64,000 nt of DNA. Origin: Burkholderia latens (GTDB lineage: Bacteria > Pseudomonadota > Gammaproteobacteria > Burkholderiales > Burkholderiaceae). Below are positions 55,126 through 63,537 of this stretch, one piece after another. The translations under genes were made by a program, and so were the position numbers. Positions within the stretch are counted from its first letter, which is position 1. Each line of letters begins with the position of its first letter. Below the pieces are notes generated by a model that saw only the letters and a program-made list of their open reading frames with translations, had not been told where the DNA came from and searched no databases. Location of the stretch: contig NZ_CABVPL010000010.1 in the NCBI RefSeq assembly GCF_902499045.1, positions 1 to 64,000 of the forward strand, read 5' to 3'.

Positions 55126-56568
55126 ATGTCAACGCTTCCCCACAAACTTTTCGATGAACGTCGCTCCGGCACGGCGGTGGAGCAGCTTGCTGGCGCGCTT
55201 ACGGATGCAATCAAATCGGGAGTGCTGACACCCGGCCAGCGATTACCCTCCATCCGGACGCTGGTCGCGGATCATGGTGTGAGCTATCACACGGCGGTGA
55301 GCGCTTACGGCCGGCTTGCGAGTACCGGCCTGATCAGTGCCAGCCAGGGGCGCGGATTCTTTGTCGAGGCGCATCGGGCTATGCACCGCCATCACGATCT
55401 CACCTGCGGCGGAAGCGAGCAGGACAGCCAACAGCTTTCGGCATTCCGCCAGCTCTTTCACGGCGATGCGAGCACCATGAAGCTCGGTAGCGGGTGGTTG
55501 CCACCGAGTTGGCGCGATACGGACGCGCTCGCGCGAGTAATCAGACGTACTGCGAGTTTCGCGCGCAGCACATTGGTCGAATATGGCGACCCGATGGGAC
55601 ACATGCCGCTGCGTGAACATCTCGTTCAGCATCTGCACTTCGCGCTCGGAGTCGTGCTGCATCCGAGTCAGATACTGACGACGCTCGGTGCCACGCAGGC
55701 GCTCGACCTAGTGATACGCCAGCTCATCGAACCGGGTGATGTTGTGCTGATCGATGACCCCTGCAACAGCAGTCTCGTCAAGCTGCTGGCATTGGCGCGA
55801 AGCGACGTGATCGGGATCCCGAGGGAGTCCGACGGCCCGAACCTGGGGGTACTCGAGGAGGTACTGAAAACGCGCAAGGTGAAGGCGTTCTTTGTCAATT
55901 CCGTGTATCACAATCCGACCGGTTCGACACTCAGTCCACAGAACGCATTTCAGGTGCTGCAACTGGCGTATCAATACGATGTCGTGGTGGTCGAAGATGA
56001 CGTCTACGGCGATTTTGACGGCAGCAACAATGGACGGCTCGTCACGATGGACGGTCTGCGCAAGGTCGTCTACGTCGGCAGTTTTTCAAAAACGCTCTCG
56101 GCCAACCTCAGGGTTGGGTATGTGGTCGCCCCGGCGTCACTGACAAGCAAGCTTGCCGCCATGAAGCTATTGACGAGCGTGGCGGTCCCTAGCTTTTGCG
56201 AGCGGTTCATCAGTGCTACATTCGCAGACGGCAGTTATCACGGCCATCTGCGTGTGCTGCGGCAAAAGCTGAGAGCGAGTCAGGCGGTGGCCCAGGCGGC
56301 GTTTCATGCCTGGGGGTGGTCGGTTCACCACGCGCCTGCTGGCGGCATGTTCCTTTGGGTACGGCATCCAGCTATCACCGACATGGATGCCTTCTTGGCG
56401 CGCGCGAATCAAATGGGGATTTTGCTCCTACCGGGCGCTCTTTTTACCGCTGACGGTCGGTCGAGTCCATGGTTGCGAATAAACGTCTCGCACCTCGAGG
56501 TGGACAGAGCTGCTCCGCTCTTTGATGTGCAATCGGACAGGCACCCACACGGGCGATGTGGTTCATAG
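55126..56568 (+). CDS. MocR-type transcriptional regulator (GntR winged helix fused to aminotransferase)
   Basis: 480 residues. The N-terminal GntR helix-turn-helix is residues 15-80 (LTPGQRLPSIRTLVADHGVS, then ASQGRGFFVEA). The aminotransferase-like domain has GATQALDLVIRQL, VYHNPTGSTLSP, VVEDDVYGDF and the PLP Lys in GSFSKTLSANLRVGYV. MocR proteins sense PLP or amino-substrate adducts. It is divergent from the aminomutase operon, with 123 bases between, and is very likely its regulator, sensing the pathway substrate through PLP chemistry. Confidence 0.95.
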   Translation: MSTLPHKLFDERRSGTAVEQLAGALTDAIKSGVLTPGQRLPSIRTLVADHGVSYHTAVSAYGRLASTGLISASQGRGFFVEAHRAMHRHHDLTCGGSEQDSQQLSAFRQLFHGDASTMKLGSGWLPPSWRDTDALARVIRRTASFARSTLVEYGDPMGHMPLREHLVQHLHFALGVVLHPSQILTTLGATQALDLVIRQLIEPGDVVLIDDPCNSSLVKLLALARSDVIGIPRESDGPNLGVLEEVLKTRKVKAFFVNSVYHNPTGSTLSPQNAFQVLQLAYQYDVVVVEDDVYGDFDGSNNGRLVTMDGLRKVVYVGSFSKTLSANLRVGYVVAPASLTSKLAAMKLLTSVAVPSFCERFISATFADGSYHGHLRVLRQKLRASQAVAQAAFHAWGWSVHHAPAGGMFLWVRHPAITDMDAFLARANQMGILLLPGALFTADGRSSPWLRINVSHLEVDRAAPLFDVQSDRHPHGRCGS

Positions 56569-56929
56569 CGCAACTCGTATTCGCTCCATGTCGCCGAGAT
56601 GATCCTGGAGATCATCTGCCTTTCCGGGTGCAGCGTTTATTCCCGTGCCGCCTCACTCAACGAGTGACACGTGGGGCTTCGCAACCTCGTGCCGTCCCCG
56701 AGAGGGAGTTCTGCGCCTCGCATCTGCCTGCCCTTCCTCGATCTCGGGAACCTATATCGTGCAGGACGGGCCGGGGTATTTAGAAGACCTGCTAGGTGCG
56801 GAACGTGATTATCATGAAATTTGACATTTGTTTTATTGATGGAGGAGAGCTTTCCAAACAACCATATTCCCAAGGTGCTTGGACTATTGGATCAAGGGCC
56901 TCTTAAAACTATTGCAGAGGTCGAAAAAC
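56569..56929. other. Intergenic region after the MocR gene, with a stem-loop
   Basis: AGATGATC (56597-56604) pairs with GATCATCT (56610-56617) around a 5-base loop just after the MocR stop and may end its transcript, although only GCCTTTCC follows. The remaining bases become A+T-rich towards 56930. Two short frames (from 56814 and 56839) are not recognisable. Confidence 0.35.
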
Positions 56930-57034
56930 ATGACGACGTCGGATTGGAAGAATCTCGTTAAAGCGGTGTCAATTGATGACAAGGCGAAAGTCATGCCTAT
57001 CCTCACGCTCGCATTTTCGACATGCAGGAAATGA
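56930..57034 (+). pseudogene. N-terminal stub of a GNAT acetyltransferase
   Basis: A 34-codon frame starts MTTSDWKNLVKAVSIDDKAK and continues VMPILTLAFS before ending in unrelated TCRK. A region with a helix and LTLAFS at this place is how many GNAT acetyltransferases begin. The coding sense is lost at about 57018, where the lyase gene's 5' region begins. This indicates that the following segment was inserted into, or replaced, a GNAT gene. Confidence 0.45.
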
Positions 57035-57036
57035 AG

Positions 57037-59262
57037 ATGTCGAAACGGTTCGTGGAGCGCGCCAGCCTCGAGGAATTGCCGAATCCTGCGCGTCGAGCAT
57101 TGTCACTGGGCCTGGGGCTACTCCCCATGCTGCCGGTGCTGCCGGGACTCGGCGTCCAGGCGGCACGGGCCGCTCTTGCAGGTACGGCGCGCGCGCCGGC
57201 TTCGGCGAGTGGCGTCTTCCGTCACCCGGGACTACTGGTCACCGAAGACGACTTCACCCGCATCCGCGGCTACATTAAGGCTGGCCAAGAGCCGTGGGCG
57301 CACTGGTGGAGCACGCTATGCGCCGAGCCCAACGCCTCCTTGAACGCCAAGCCCAATCCGCAGCCCGCAGTCTACCGGGCCGACAGTACCAAGTACGCAT
57401 TGTACGGCGACATATGGCACGCCTGGACCCTGGTACTACGCTGGAAGCTGTCCGACCCGCAAGACAACCGCTATGCCGACAAGGCGGTGGAGTTCCTGGA
57501 CGCCTGGGCGAGCACCCTGAAGGTGATCGGAACGGTGCCTCCCGGCTCGACCGCCCATGACGACCACACCTTCATCATCCTGGCCGGCATACAGGGTCAC
57601 CAGCTGGCGCAGATCGGCGAAGTCCTGCGCACCTACCCGGGCTGGGCGCCGGCGAACCTGAAGCGCTTCCAGGACATGCTCCTGAATATCTTCGCCCCGG
57701 TATCGTCGTGGTTCCTCAGCGACGGGCGCATCGGCTCCCATGCCAACTGGGACATGGCCTCGATGGTGGGTGCCATGGCTATCGGCGTGTTCTGCGACAA
57801 GCCGGACTTGTACCGCCAGGCCTACGATTGCTATGCGGGCAACAACCGCGGCAAGCTCAGGAACTTCGGCAACGGCGCCATCGGGCATGGCGTGTACTTC
57901 ATGCACCCGGGCCATTTCGGGCAGTGGGAGGAGAGCGGCCGCGACCAGGGGCACTCGACGCTGGGCATGTCGCTGGGCGGCGACCTGTTGGAGATCGCCT
58001 GGAACCAGGGCGACGATCTCTACGGGCTGTACAACAACCGCTTCCTGGCAGCGGCGGAGTATGTGGCGCGCTCGAACCTGCTCGACGAGAACGGCAAGAA
58101 CTACCCGATGCCCTATGTGCGCGAGAACAATCCGTCGCAGCCCCACCCGTCTTTCTGGACGCAGGTGAACTACGGCCAGATGGGCCGCAACTGCTGGGAG
58201 CCCATCTACAACCACTACGTCAACCGCCTGGGGCTGGCGGCGCCGAACGTCGCGCGCATGGTGAAGTTGTGCGAGCCGAAGTACGGGGGCAGCAGCGACG
58301 ACGTCTGGTGGCCGACTCTGATCCATCGCCGCCCGGACTATGCCGGCCCCATGAAGCCGGCGTCTGGCCTCACGGCCTCCCTGCGCGGCAACCGCGTCGT
58401 GCTGTCGTGGTGGGGCAGCGTCGGCGCGAGCTCGTATGAGGTCAAGCGCGCAAGCCGGGCCAACGGCCCGTTCAGGCTGCTGGGCACAGTTTCCGCGAGC
58501 GAGGTGCTCACCTACAGCGATATACCGCCCAACGGCGTCTGGTTCTACCAAATCACGGCGCAAAGCCCCGGCGCCCGGGGAGCCAGCTCCAATGTGGTTC
58601 GTATCGCCGTTCCCGGTGAGGTCCGCCTGTCCCTGCCGCTGAACAACCCGAACGGCACCGGCATGCATGGCGTGCTGCGGACCGCCGCCGACACCATCAC
58701 CTTCATCGAGGGCACGCTGCTGGACGGCGCGACCTGGGGCGACGGGCGCCGCAACGACAAGGCCATCGTGTTCGATGGTCTGAAAGCCGGCCTGCAGCTG
58801 CCGTCGGGCGTATTCAGCGACCTTGACGACTTCAGCGTGTCTTTGTGGGTCTACGCAAATGGGTTGCACTGGGACAGCTGCGTGTTCTACGCAGGGCTGG
58901 ACGCGAACGCAGCCATGTGCATCGCACCCCTGACCGGCTCAGGCACGCTGTGCTTCTCGATCTTTGGCGCGACATTCAAGGATGCGCAAGTGGTGGCGGC
59001 GCCGTGGGCCCTGCCGATTCGCCGCTGGGTCCATCTCGCGGTCACGCTGCAGGGCAATACCTGCCGCCTGTACGTTGACGGTACCGAGGCCGGGAAATCC
59101 GACGAAATCCTGCTGTCGCCGCGCCAGGTTGGCGATCAGGTCACCTTCCTGGGCCGCAATTGGGCGCATCCATCGTTCAACGGCCGCATCCAGGGCTTCC
59201 GCGTGTACGCAGGCGCATTGAGCGCCGCGGACGTTGTAGCGTTGACCCGTGATGTGATGTGA
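57037..59262 (+). CDS. Exported alginate-lyase-like protein with Fn3-like and LamG domains
   Basis: 741 residues from the ATG at 57037, which has AGGAA six nt upstream; ATG codons at 57022 and 57031 are alternatives. The N-terminus has ARRALSLGLGLLPMLPVLP, a possible Tat-type signal. Residues about 60-400 match the helical alginate lyase fold (YALYGDIWHAWTLVLRWKLS, SHANWDMASMVGAMAIGVF, GRDQGHSTLGMSLGG). Then comes an Fn3-like part (ASSYEVKRASRANGPFRLLG) and a C-terminal LamG/concanavalin-like domain (DDFSVSLWVYANG, then GNTCRLYVDGTEAG). It probably cleaves uronic-acid polysaccharides outside the cell. No other polysaccharide genes adjoin it. Confidence 0.85.
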   Translation: MSKRFVERASLEELPNPARRALSLGLGLLPMLPVLPGLGVQAARAALAGTARAPASASGVFRHPGLLVTEDDFTRIRGYIKAGQEPWAHWWSTLCAEPNASLNAKPNPQPAVYRADSTKYALYGDIWHAWTLVLRWKLSDPQDNRYADKAVEFLDAWASTLKVIGTVPPGSTAHDDHTFIILAGIQGHQLAQIGEVLRTYPGWAPANLKRFQDMLLNIFAPVSSWFLSDGRIGSHANWDMASMVGAMAIGVFCDKPDLYRQAYDCYAGNNRGKLRNFGNGAIGHGVYFMHPGHFGQWEESGRDQGHSTLGMSLGGDLLEIAWNQGDDLYGLYNNRFLAAAEYVARSNLLDENGKNYPMPYVRENNPSQPHPSFWTQVNYGQMGRNCWEPIYNHYVNRLGLAAPNVARMVKLCEPKYGGSSDDVWWPTLIHRRPDYAGPMKPASGLTASLRGNRVVLSWWGSVGASSYEVKRASRANGPFRLLGTVSASEVLTYSDIPPNGVWFYQITAQSPGARGASSNVVRIAVPGEVRLSLPLNNPNGTGMHGVLRTAADTITFIEGTLLDGATWGDGRRNDKAIVFDGLKAGLQLPSGVFSDLDDFSVSLWVYANGLHWDSCVFYAGLDANAAMCIAPLTGSGTLCFSIFGATFKDAQVVAAPWALPIRRWVHLAVTLQGNTCRLYVDGTEAGKSDEILLSPRQVGDQVTFLGRNWAHPSFNGRIQGFRVYAGALSAADVVALTRDVM

Positions 59263-59278
59263 TAACTGCATCGCTCGT

Positions 59279-59301
59279 CCCCGCCAGCGATGCTGGCGGG
59301 G
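59279..59301 (+). terminator. Strong stem-loop after the lyase gene
   Basis: CCCCGCCAGC and GCTGGCGGGG form a perfect 10-bp stem with the loop GAT, 17 bases after the lyase stop. Only ATTGATAGT follows, so it lacks a T-run, but stability and position suit a transcription end. Confidence 0.55.
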
Positions 59302-59337
59302 ATTGATAGTCCCGCTCTCGTAAGAACGAATTTCGGA

Positions 59338-59902
59338 TTAGGCAAAACGATGTGTATAACGCAATGCACACGCACACCGGCGCCTCTCCGGATCGCATGC
59401 GCTGGCCACGGAACCGCCTTCGAACCCGCATCGGATACAACGGGCATGGGGTGCGACACGCCCGCCCAAACGTACACGAGCCTCCCAATGGCCGGTCGAA
59501 TCGAGCTCGAGCAAATAGCGGCGAAAGGCGAGCAACCACGACAGCACGGCCTTTTGAGTACGTCTCAATCTCTCCCCCGGCCTGCGCCAGTGACATCTGC
59601 CGCGACAGCAACGGGATCATCGCGGCGCCTTTGCGCCGATTCTGTAGACCCGCGAACGGTGTATTCGTGAAGCGATTGAAATTGCGCTTGCAGGTGTGGC
59701 AGTAAAACTGCGGGATATCCGACTTTCTCGGGATGCCGTTACAGCGAACACGTAGGCTGTCGCAATGACCACATCGAGGCATCGGTGTCGCGCCTGCGTG
59801 TACCAGGTCGGCCCAAGCGCGTGTCAGGTAATCGGTAAATGCGAGATCTTCAGTCTCGTCATCCGGCACGTGCTCCTTCGCCGTGATCGCGCCGACGGTC
59901 AC
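59338..59902 (-). pseudogene. DUF746-domain protein, frameshifted
   Basis: The frame from 59902 reads CGHCDSLRVRCNGIPRKSD, then PQFYCHTCKRNFNRFTNTPF and AAMIPLLSRQMSLAQAGGE, the Cys4 zinc finger and helix of DUF746 proteins, and then leaves family sense near 59560. The continuation is in another frame: LSWLLAFRRYLLELDSTGHW, then ARVRLGGRVAPHARCIRCG, ending at 59338. DUF746 proteins resemble the N-terminal part of some transposases and are common in Burkholderia. One frameshift splits it. Confidence 0.65.
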
Positions 59903-59992
59903 ATCGAATTGCCGTGCCGGAGCAGTGGTTGCCTTTGCTTGAACTCGCTGCGTGGATCAATACGATGCAAAAAGGTTTTGATGCTAGCGGTG

Positions 59993-60214
59993 CTACGTCG
60001 CCAAGCTCATCGCCTCCTGGGTTGAGAAGCGCCAGTCGCCGCGCTCGGTGCGTAGCCGTATCGAGCCACCGTAGATCTGGATCACCACATCGCCGTCCCA
60101 TTTCTCTCGCACGCTGAGCAGCCATTCCTGTTGCTGGGTGTCGAGCCAGAAAGCCGAGATCCGCTCAGCCGATTGTCCACCCCACCAAGATATGCTCCCG
60201 CGGCTCACAGGCAT
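59993..60214 (-). CDS. Small hypothetical protein
   Basis: 73 residues (WLDTQQQEWLLSVREKWDGD, then IQIYGGSIRLRTERGDWRFS) with a plausible beta-rich fold. No known family. It lies between the DUF746 remnant and the helix-turn-helix-like gene on the same strand. It may be a real small gene or a fragment. Confidence 0.35.
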   Translation of the reverse strand: MPVSRGSISWWGGQSAERISAFWLDTQQQEWLLSVREKWDGDVVIQIYGGSIRLRTERGDWRFSTQEAMSLAT

Positions 60215-60242
60215 GATCTCGATGAACTTCTGCGTCGATGTG

Positions 60243-60626
60243 CTATTGGGACGGATCCGATGTGTCTTTGCATCGGTGCGGGGACGACGTCGGCTTGCAG
60301 TCGCGCGTCCAAAATCGCTCGCGAAGTCGAAACGAGTCGATCCGGCAGGCAGCGCTTCCAGATTGCCGGCGATTGAGCGCGCCCAGGCACACTAACTCGC
60401 TGACTGCGATGGTTGCATCCCTTCGCGATACGCCTGCGCGTTTGGCGACTTCTCCCAGGAACACCCTCTGCCATGATCCGACGCGAAGCATCGGCACTAT
60501 AAGAAGGGCCAGTTTGAACGCCGTGTCGGACACGCCACTACGACCAATCTCGCCGAGAAATGATTGAACACGCGGCGACATCTGTTCTAGTGCAATGCGC
60601 TCTTCGTCTGAGATTTGAGTCTCCAT
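60243..60626 (-). CDS. Hypothetical protein with winged-helix-like centre
   Basis: 127 residues. The segment VFLGEVAKRAGVSRRDATIA, then VSELVCLGALNRRQSG has the spacing of a helix-turn-helix plus wing. The start (METQISDEERIALEQMSPRV) looks like a normal N-terminus. The C-terminal tail after residue 95 is Arg/Cys-rich and may be out of frame. Possible island regulator; no family named. It ends 23 bases upstream of the parvulin stop side of the next locus. Confidence 0.45.
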   Translation of the reverse strand: METQISDEERIALEQMSPRVQSFLGEIGRSGVSDTAFKLALLIVPMLRVGSWQRVFLGEVAKRAGVSRRDATIAVSELVCLGALNRRQSGSAACRIDSFRLRERFWTRDCKPTSSPHRCKDTSDPSQ

Positions 60627-60649
60627 ACGCGCCTCCTTCGACGAGGTCT

Positions 60650-61492
60650 CTATTGCTGGATCGTCGCGTTCTTCATCAGACCGCCAATGAGCTCTGCACT
60701 CGCCTTCTCCAGCGCAAGTGCCTGCAATTGCTTCTGTATCGTCGCCTTGGCCTCATTGAAGGCCGGCACGTGCGTCGGCCGCTTCGCATCGAGCTTTACG
60801 ATTGCCCTTGCTCCGTCTACTGGAATCGATTCAGGCGTGACGGCGCCGACCGGCAGCTTTTCCAGTGCCTGCGCAATTACCGTCGGCAGACCAGAGGTTT
60901 TACCCTCCATCGCCGGCGATTTAAAGCTTACCCACGGCAACTGCCCGCCGACATCGCGGCTCGTTGCGAGGCTGTACTGCCGTGCCAGGCTATCGAACGA
61001 CTTGCCTGCCTTCAGTTCGCTCAAGACTGTCGCGGCCGTCGCAGCGTCCTTCACGAGGAGCAGGCGCGGCTTGTATTCGTCCTTCCCAAGCGACGCGACG
61101 ATCTCGTCGTAGCGCGCCTTGATCTGGGCGTCCGTCACCGGCTCCGGCTTCACGTTGTCCTTCAGAAACAGTTGCGTCTCGGCGTTTGCCTTCGCGACCT
61201 GCATCACCTGCTTCACTTCGGGCTTGCTGCCGTAGTCCGCTTTCTCCGCAGCTTGCTGGATCAGTACGCGTGCAATCAGTTGACTCTTGATCGCCTGACG
61301 CAGCTGCGGAGTATCCGGCTGGCGTGACGCCCGCAGGACCGCATCGACTTCCGCCTGCGTGATCGCCGCGCCGTTAACTGTTGCGATGACTCCCGCAGGC
61401 AGAGATGAGGCGGCAGTCTGTGCATAAGCCGTTCCGCCCAACGTTCCAGCAACAGCTACAGCGATCAGCACGCGGTTCAGCGTCTTTTTCAT
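60650..61492 (-). CDS. Periplasmic parvulin-type peptidyl-prolyl isomerase
   Basis: 280 residues from the ATG at 61492, which starts a clean signal peptide (MKKTLNRVLIAVAVAGTLGG, cut after AYA). A SurA/PrsA-like N-terminal helical domain (VNGAAITQAEVDAVLRAS) precedes the parvulin domain at about 130-240 (KPRLLLVKDAATAATVLSEL, GKSFDSLARQYSLATSRDVG, then GQLPWV). It resembles Par27 of Bordetella, a chaperone for FHA. It lies 101 nt downstream of the TpsB gene and most likely helps keep the exoprotein unfolded in the periplasm. Confidence 0.9.
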   Translation of the reverse strand: MKKTLNRVLIAVAVAGTLGGTAYAQTAASSLPAGVIATVNGAAITQAEVDAVLRASRQPDTPQLRQAIKSQLIARVLIQQAAEKADYGSKPEVKQVMQVAKANAETQLFLKDNVKPEPVTDAQIKARYDEIVASLGKDEYKPRLLLVKDAATAATVLSELKAGKSFDSLARQYSLATSRDVGGQLPWVSFKSPAMEGKTSGLPTVIAQALEKLPVGAVTPESIPVDGARAIVKLDAKRPTHVPAFNEAKATIQKQLQALALEKASAELIGGLMKNATIQQ

Positions 61493-61593
61493 GATCGTTT
61501 CTCCATACATCGAATAAAAAGGGCGCGGCAATCCACTGCCGCGCAAAGGTGCCCTGATTCTCGGAGGGATGAAGTTAGGACACAGGGGAATAG

Positions 61594-63396
61594 TCAGTAC
61601 AGCCAGTTCGCCGTGCCCAGGACGAGCGTCGCCTTCGGGCCGAGGGCGGTCGGTTGCGTCAGTGCGCGTCCAACCATCAGCTCACCCGAGAGCATCTGTT
61701 TGTGCCACTGCCATTGCGCACGTAGCCCCGCACCCGCGCCGGCGAGCGTCGGGAAACCCGAGACCGCGATCAGGCTGGCTTTGCCCGCGTCGACGAACAC
61801 ATACGGTTCGATTCGGCCGTCCTTCCACGCCGGCGCGTTCACCCACGCGAGTTCGTTGCGCGAGTAGAAGCCGCGGTCGCCGGCGACTTCGCCGGAGCGA
61901 AAGCCGCGTATCGTGTCCATGCCGCCAAGGTACAGCTGCTCCGATCCGAACAGCGCCATGTTCGTATATTGCCCACCCAGCACGCCCTTGTACGCGACCA
62001 GCGCAGGACCGATTTTCGGCAGCGGCAGCGTGAACGCAGCCGTCGCATCCACCTTCGTGAACTGGCTGTGCGCTTCGTCGCGCGTGATGCCGTGCGGATC
62101 GTGATTCGCACCGAACCACGGCAAGCCCTGCGACAAGCCGCCGTTGAGCGTGAAATTCCCCTGCGCGTCGTTCATCACGAATTTGTGCAGCCAGTTGCCG
62201 GCGAGCCGCAGCACGGCCACGCGCTGCGGATCCAGGTCGATGCCGTTGACCTCGCGGTCGGTGCGGCGCCAGGACACCGTCGCGTCGACGCTCGTGATGT
62301 CGCTCACGCTACGGCTCACCAGATAATTCCAGCCCAAGATGTGCGACAGTGTGCGGCCGTATTCGAGCGCGGTCGTGCCGATCACCTGCTGGTATTCCGA
62401 GTCGGAAATCGTATAGCTGAACGTGTGACGGCCGAACGGCACTGCGAATGACCCGACGATCGCATTGCTGTCGAGGCTGTCGAGGAAATTGACGCTCAAC
62501 GACTCCTGCAGGCCGAGCAGGTTGTCGGCCTCGACGCCGGCGCGATAGCGCGTCACGCCCGTGGCCGAGCTGCCGTAGTTGTCGACACCCAACGTGTAGT
62601 ACAGGCGATCGCCCGGCTTATTGCCAATGTCGACAATCGATTCGCCGGGATTCTGGCCCGGCAGGATTTGCACCGTCGCCTGGTTGCGGCGCAGGCGGTT
62701 GATCTGCGCGACGCCTTGATCGATATCAGGCAGGCGCAGCGGATCGCCGGACGTTACCGGAAATGCGTTCTCGTAGCCGGCGTCCGTGAACCAACCGCCG
62801 CCCGCCGATGCTTCGCCCGTCTTGAGCCGGTGAATCGGTTTGCCATTGACCGCGAACGCTTCGATGGTGCCGACCTGAATCGTGATCTTCAGCGTGCCGG
62901 TGGACAGATTCTGCGGGCCGAGCAGCGCGCGCGTCGTCACGAAGCCGCGCTCCACGAATACGTCCGTGATCCGCTTCAGCAGCACATTGATTCGGTGCGA
63001 ACCGAGCTCCTGACCAACGAACGGTGCGACGGCGGCCTCGAGCCGCGTCTCTGAAACGCCGCGCGGCGGTTCGAACGAACTGCCGTCAGGCGCCTGCAGT
63101 GCGATGTGCTTCACCGCAAAGGTCGGCCCGGATTCGGCAATTGCGTTCACAGGCGTGTCCGGCGGAACATCGAGCGTTGTCTCGGACGTCAGCGCAACGG
63201 TAATGGAAGCCGGCGGCTGCTCGAGCTGCCGCTGTCGCGCCTGCTCGCGCTGCTGCTCAATGATCGGTTGCGCCGGGTCCTGGACAGGTCTGGCGCCCGA
63301 CGGCACGGTTTGGGCATGGACAGGACGATAGGCGAGCCATGCAACGCAGACAACCAGAACCGATGTCCCCAGCCAGAGCTTCAGCAATACTCGCAT
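61594..63396 (-). CDS. Two-partner secretion outer-membrane transporter (TpsB, FhaC/ShlB family)
   Basis: 600 residues from the ATG at 63396; a GTG at 63402, overlapping the previous stop, is an alternative. A signal peptide (to VHAQ) is followed by a Gln-rich helix H1-like segment, a POTRA pair at about 90-240 (EAAVAPFVGQELGSHRINVL, then LRRNQATVQILPGQ) and a 16-strand barrel. The conserved DTIRGFRSGE motif of loop L6 is near residue 485. It secretes the FHA-like exoprotein encoded upstream. It ends in Tyr (TANWLY), an outer-membrane-type C-terminus. Confidence 0.93.
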   Translation of the reverse strand: MRVLLKLWLGTSVLVVCVAWLAYRPVHAQTVPSGARPVQDPAQPIIEQQREQARQRQLEQPPASITVALTSETTLDVPPDTPVNAIAESGPTFAVKHIALQAPDGSSFEPPRGVSETRLEAAVAPFVGQELGSHRINVLLKRITDVFVERGFVTTRALLGPQNLSTGTLKITIQVGTIEAFAVNGKPIHRLKTGEASAGGGWFTDAGYENAFPVTSGDPLRLPDIDQGVAQINRLRRNQATVQILPGQNPGESIVDIGNKPGDRLYYTLGVDNYGSSATGVTRYRAGVEADNLLGLQESLSVNFLDSLDSNAIVGSFAVPFGRHTFSYTISDSEYQQVIGTTALEYGRTLSHILGWNYLVSRSVSDITSVDATVSWRRTDREVNGIDLDPQRVAVLRLAGNWLHKFVMNDAQGNFTLNGGLSQGLPWFGANHDPHGITRDEAHSQFTKVDATAAFTLPLPKIGPALVAYKGVLGGQYTNMALFGSEQLYLGGMDTIRGFRSGEVAGDRGFYSRNELAWVNAPAWKDGRIEPYVFVDAGKASLIAVSGFPTLAGAGAGLRAQWQWHKQMLSGELMVGRALTQPTALGPKATLVLGTANWLY

Positions 63397-63398
63397 CC

Positions 63399-63536
63399 TC
63401 ACCTCGCCTTTGCCGTCTTTGCTGCCGCGAGGGCGGCGTTTTCCTGCGGGCGTGGGGCCGTCTCCAGGACAATCACGAGTGTCACAAGCAAGCCGGCGGT
63501 CACCAGACCAAACACGTTCAGAAGCGTTTTATTCAT
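63399..63536 (-). CDS. 45-residue membrane peptide between TpsA and TpsB genes
   Basis: The frame MNKTLLNVFGLVTAGLLVTL, then VIVLETAPRPQENAALAAAK has one transmembrane helix and a short periplasmic or cytoplasmic tail. It begins two nt after the exoprotein stop, and its own stop overlaps the GTG candidate start of TpsB. Small genes at this place are known in Burkholderia two-partner and bcp loci (BcpO-like position), though sequence kinship to BcpO is not established here. The tight packing supports it being real. Confidence 0.6.
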   Translation of the reverse strand: MNKTLLNVFGLVTAGLLVTLVIVLETAPRPQENAALAAAKTAKAR

Positions 63537-63537
63537 T

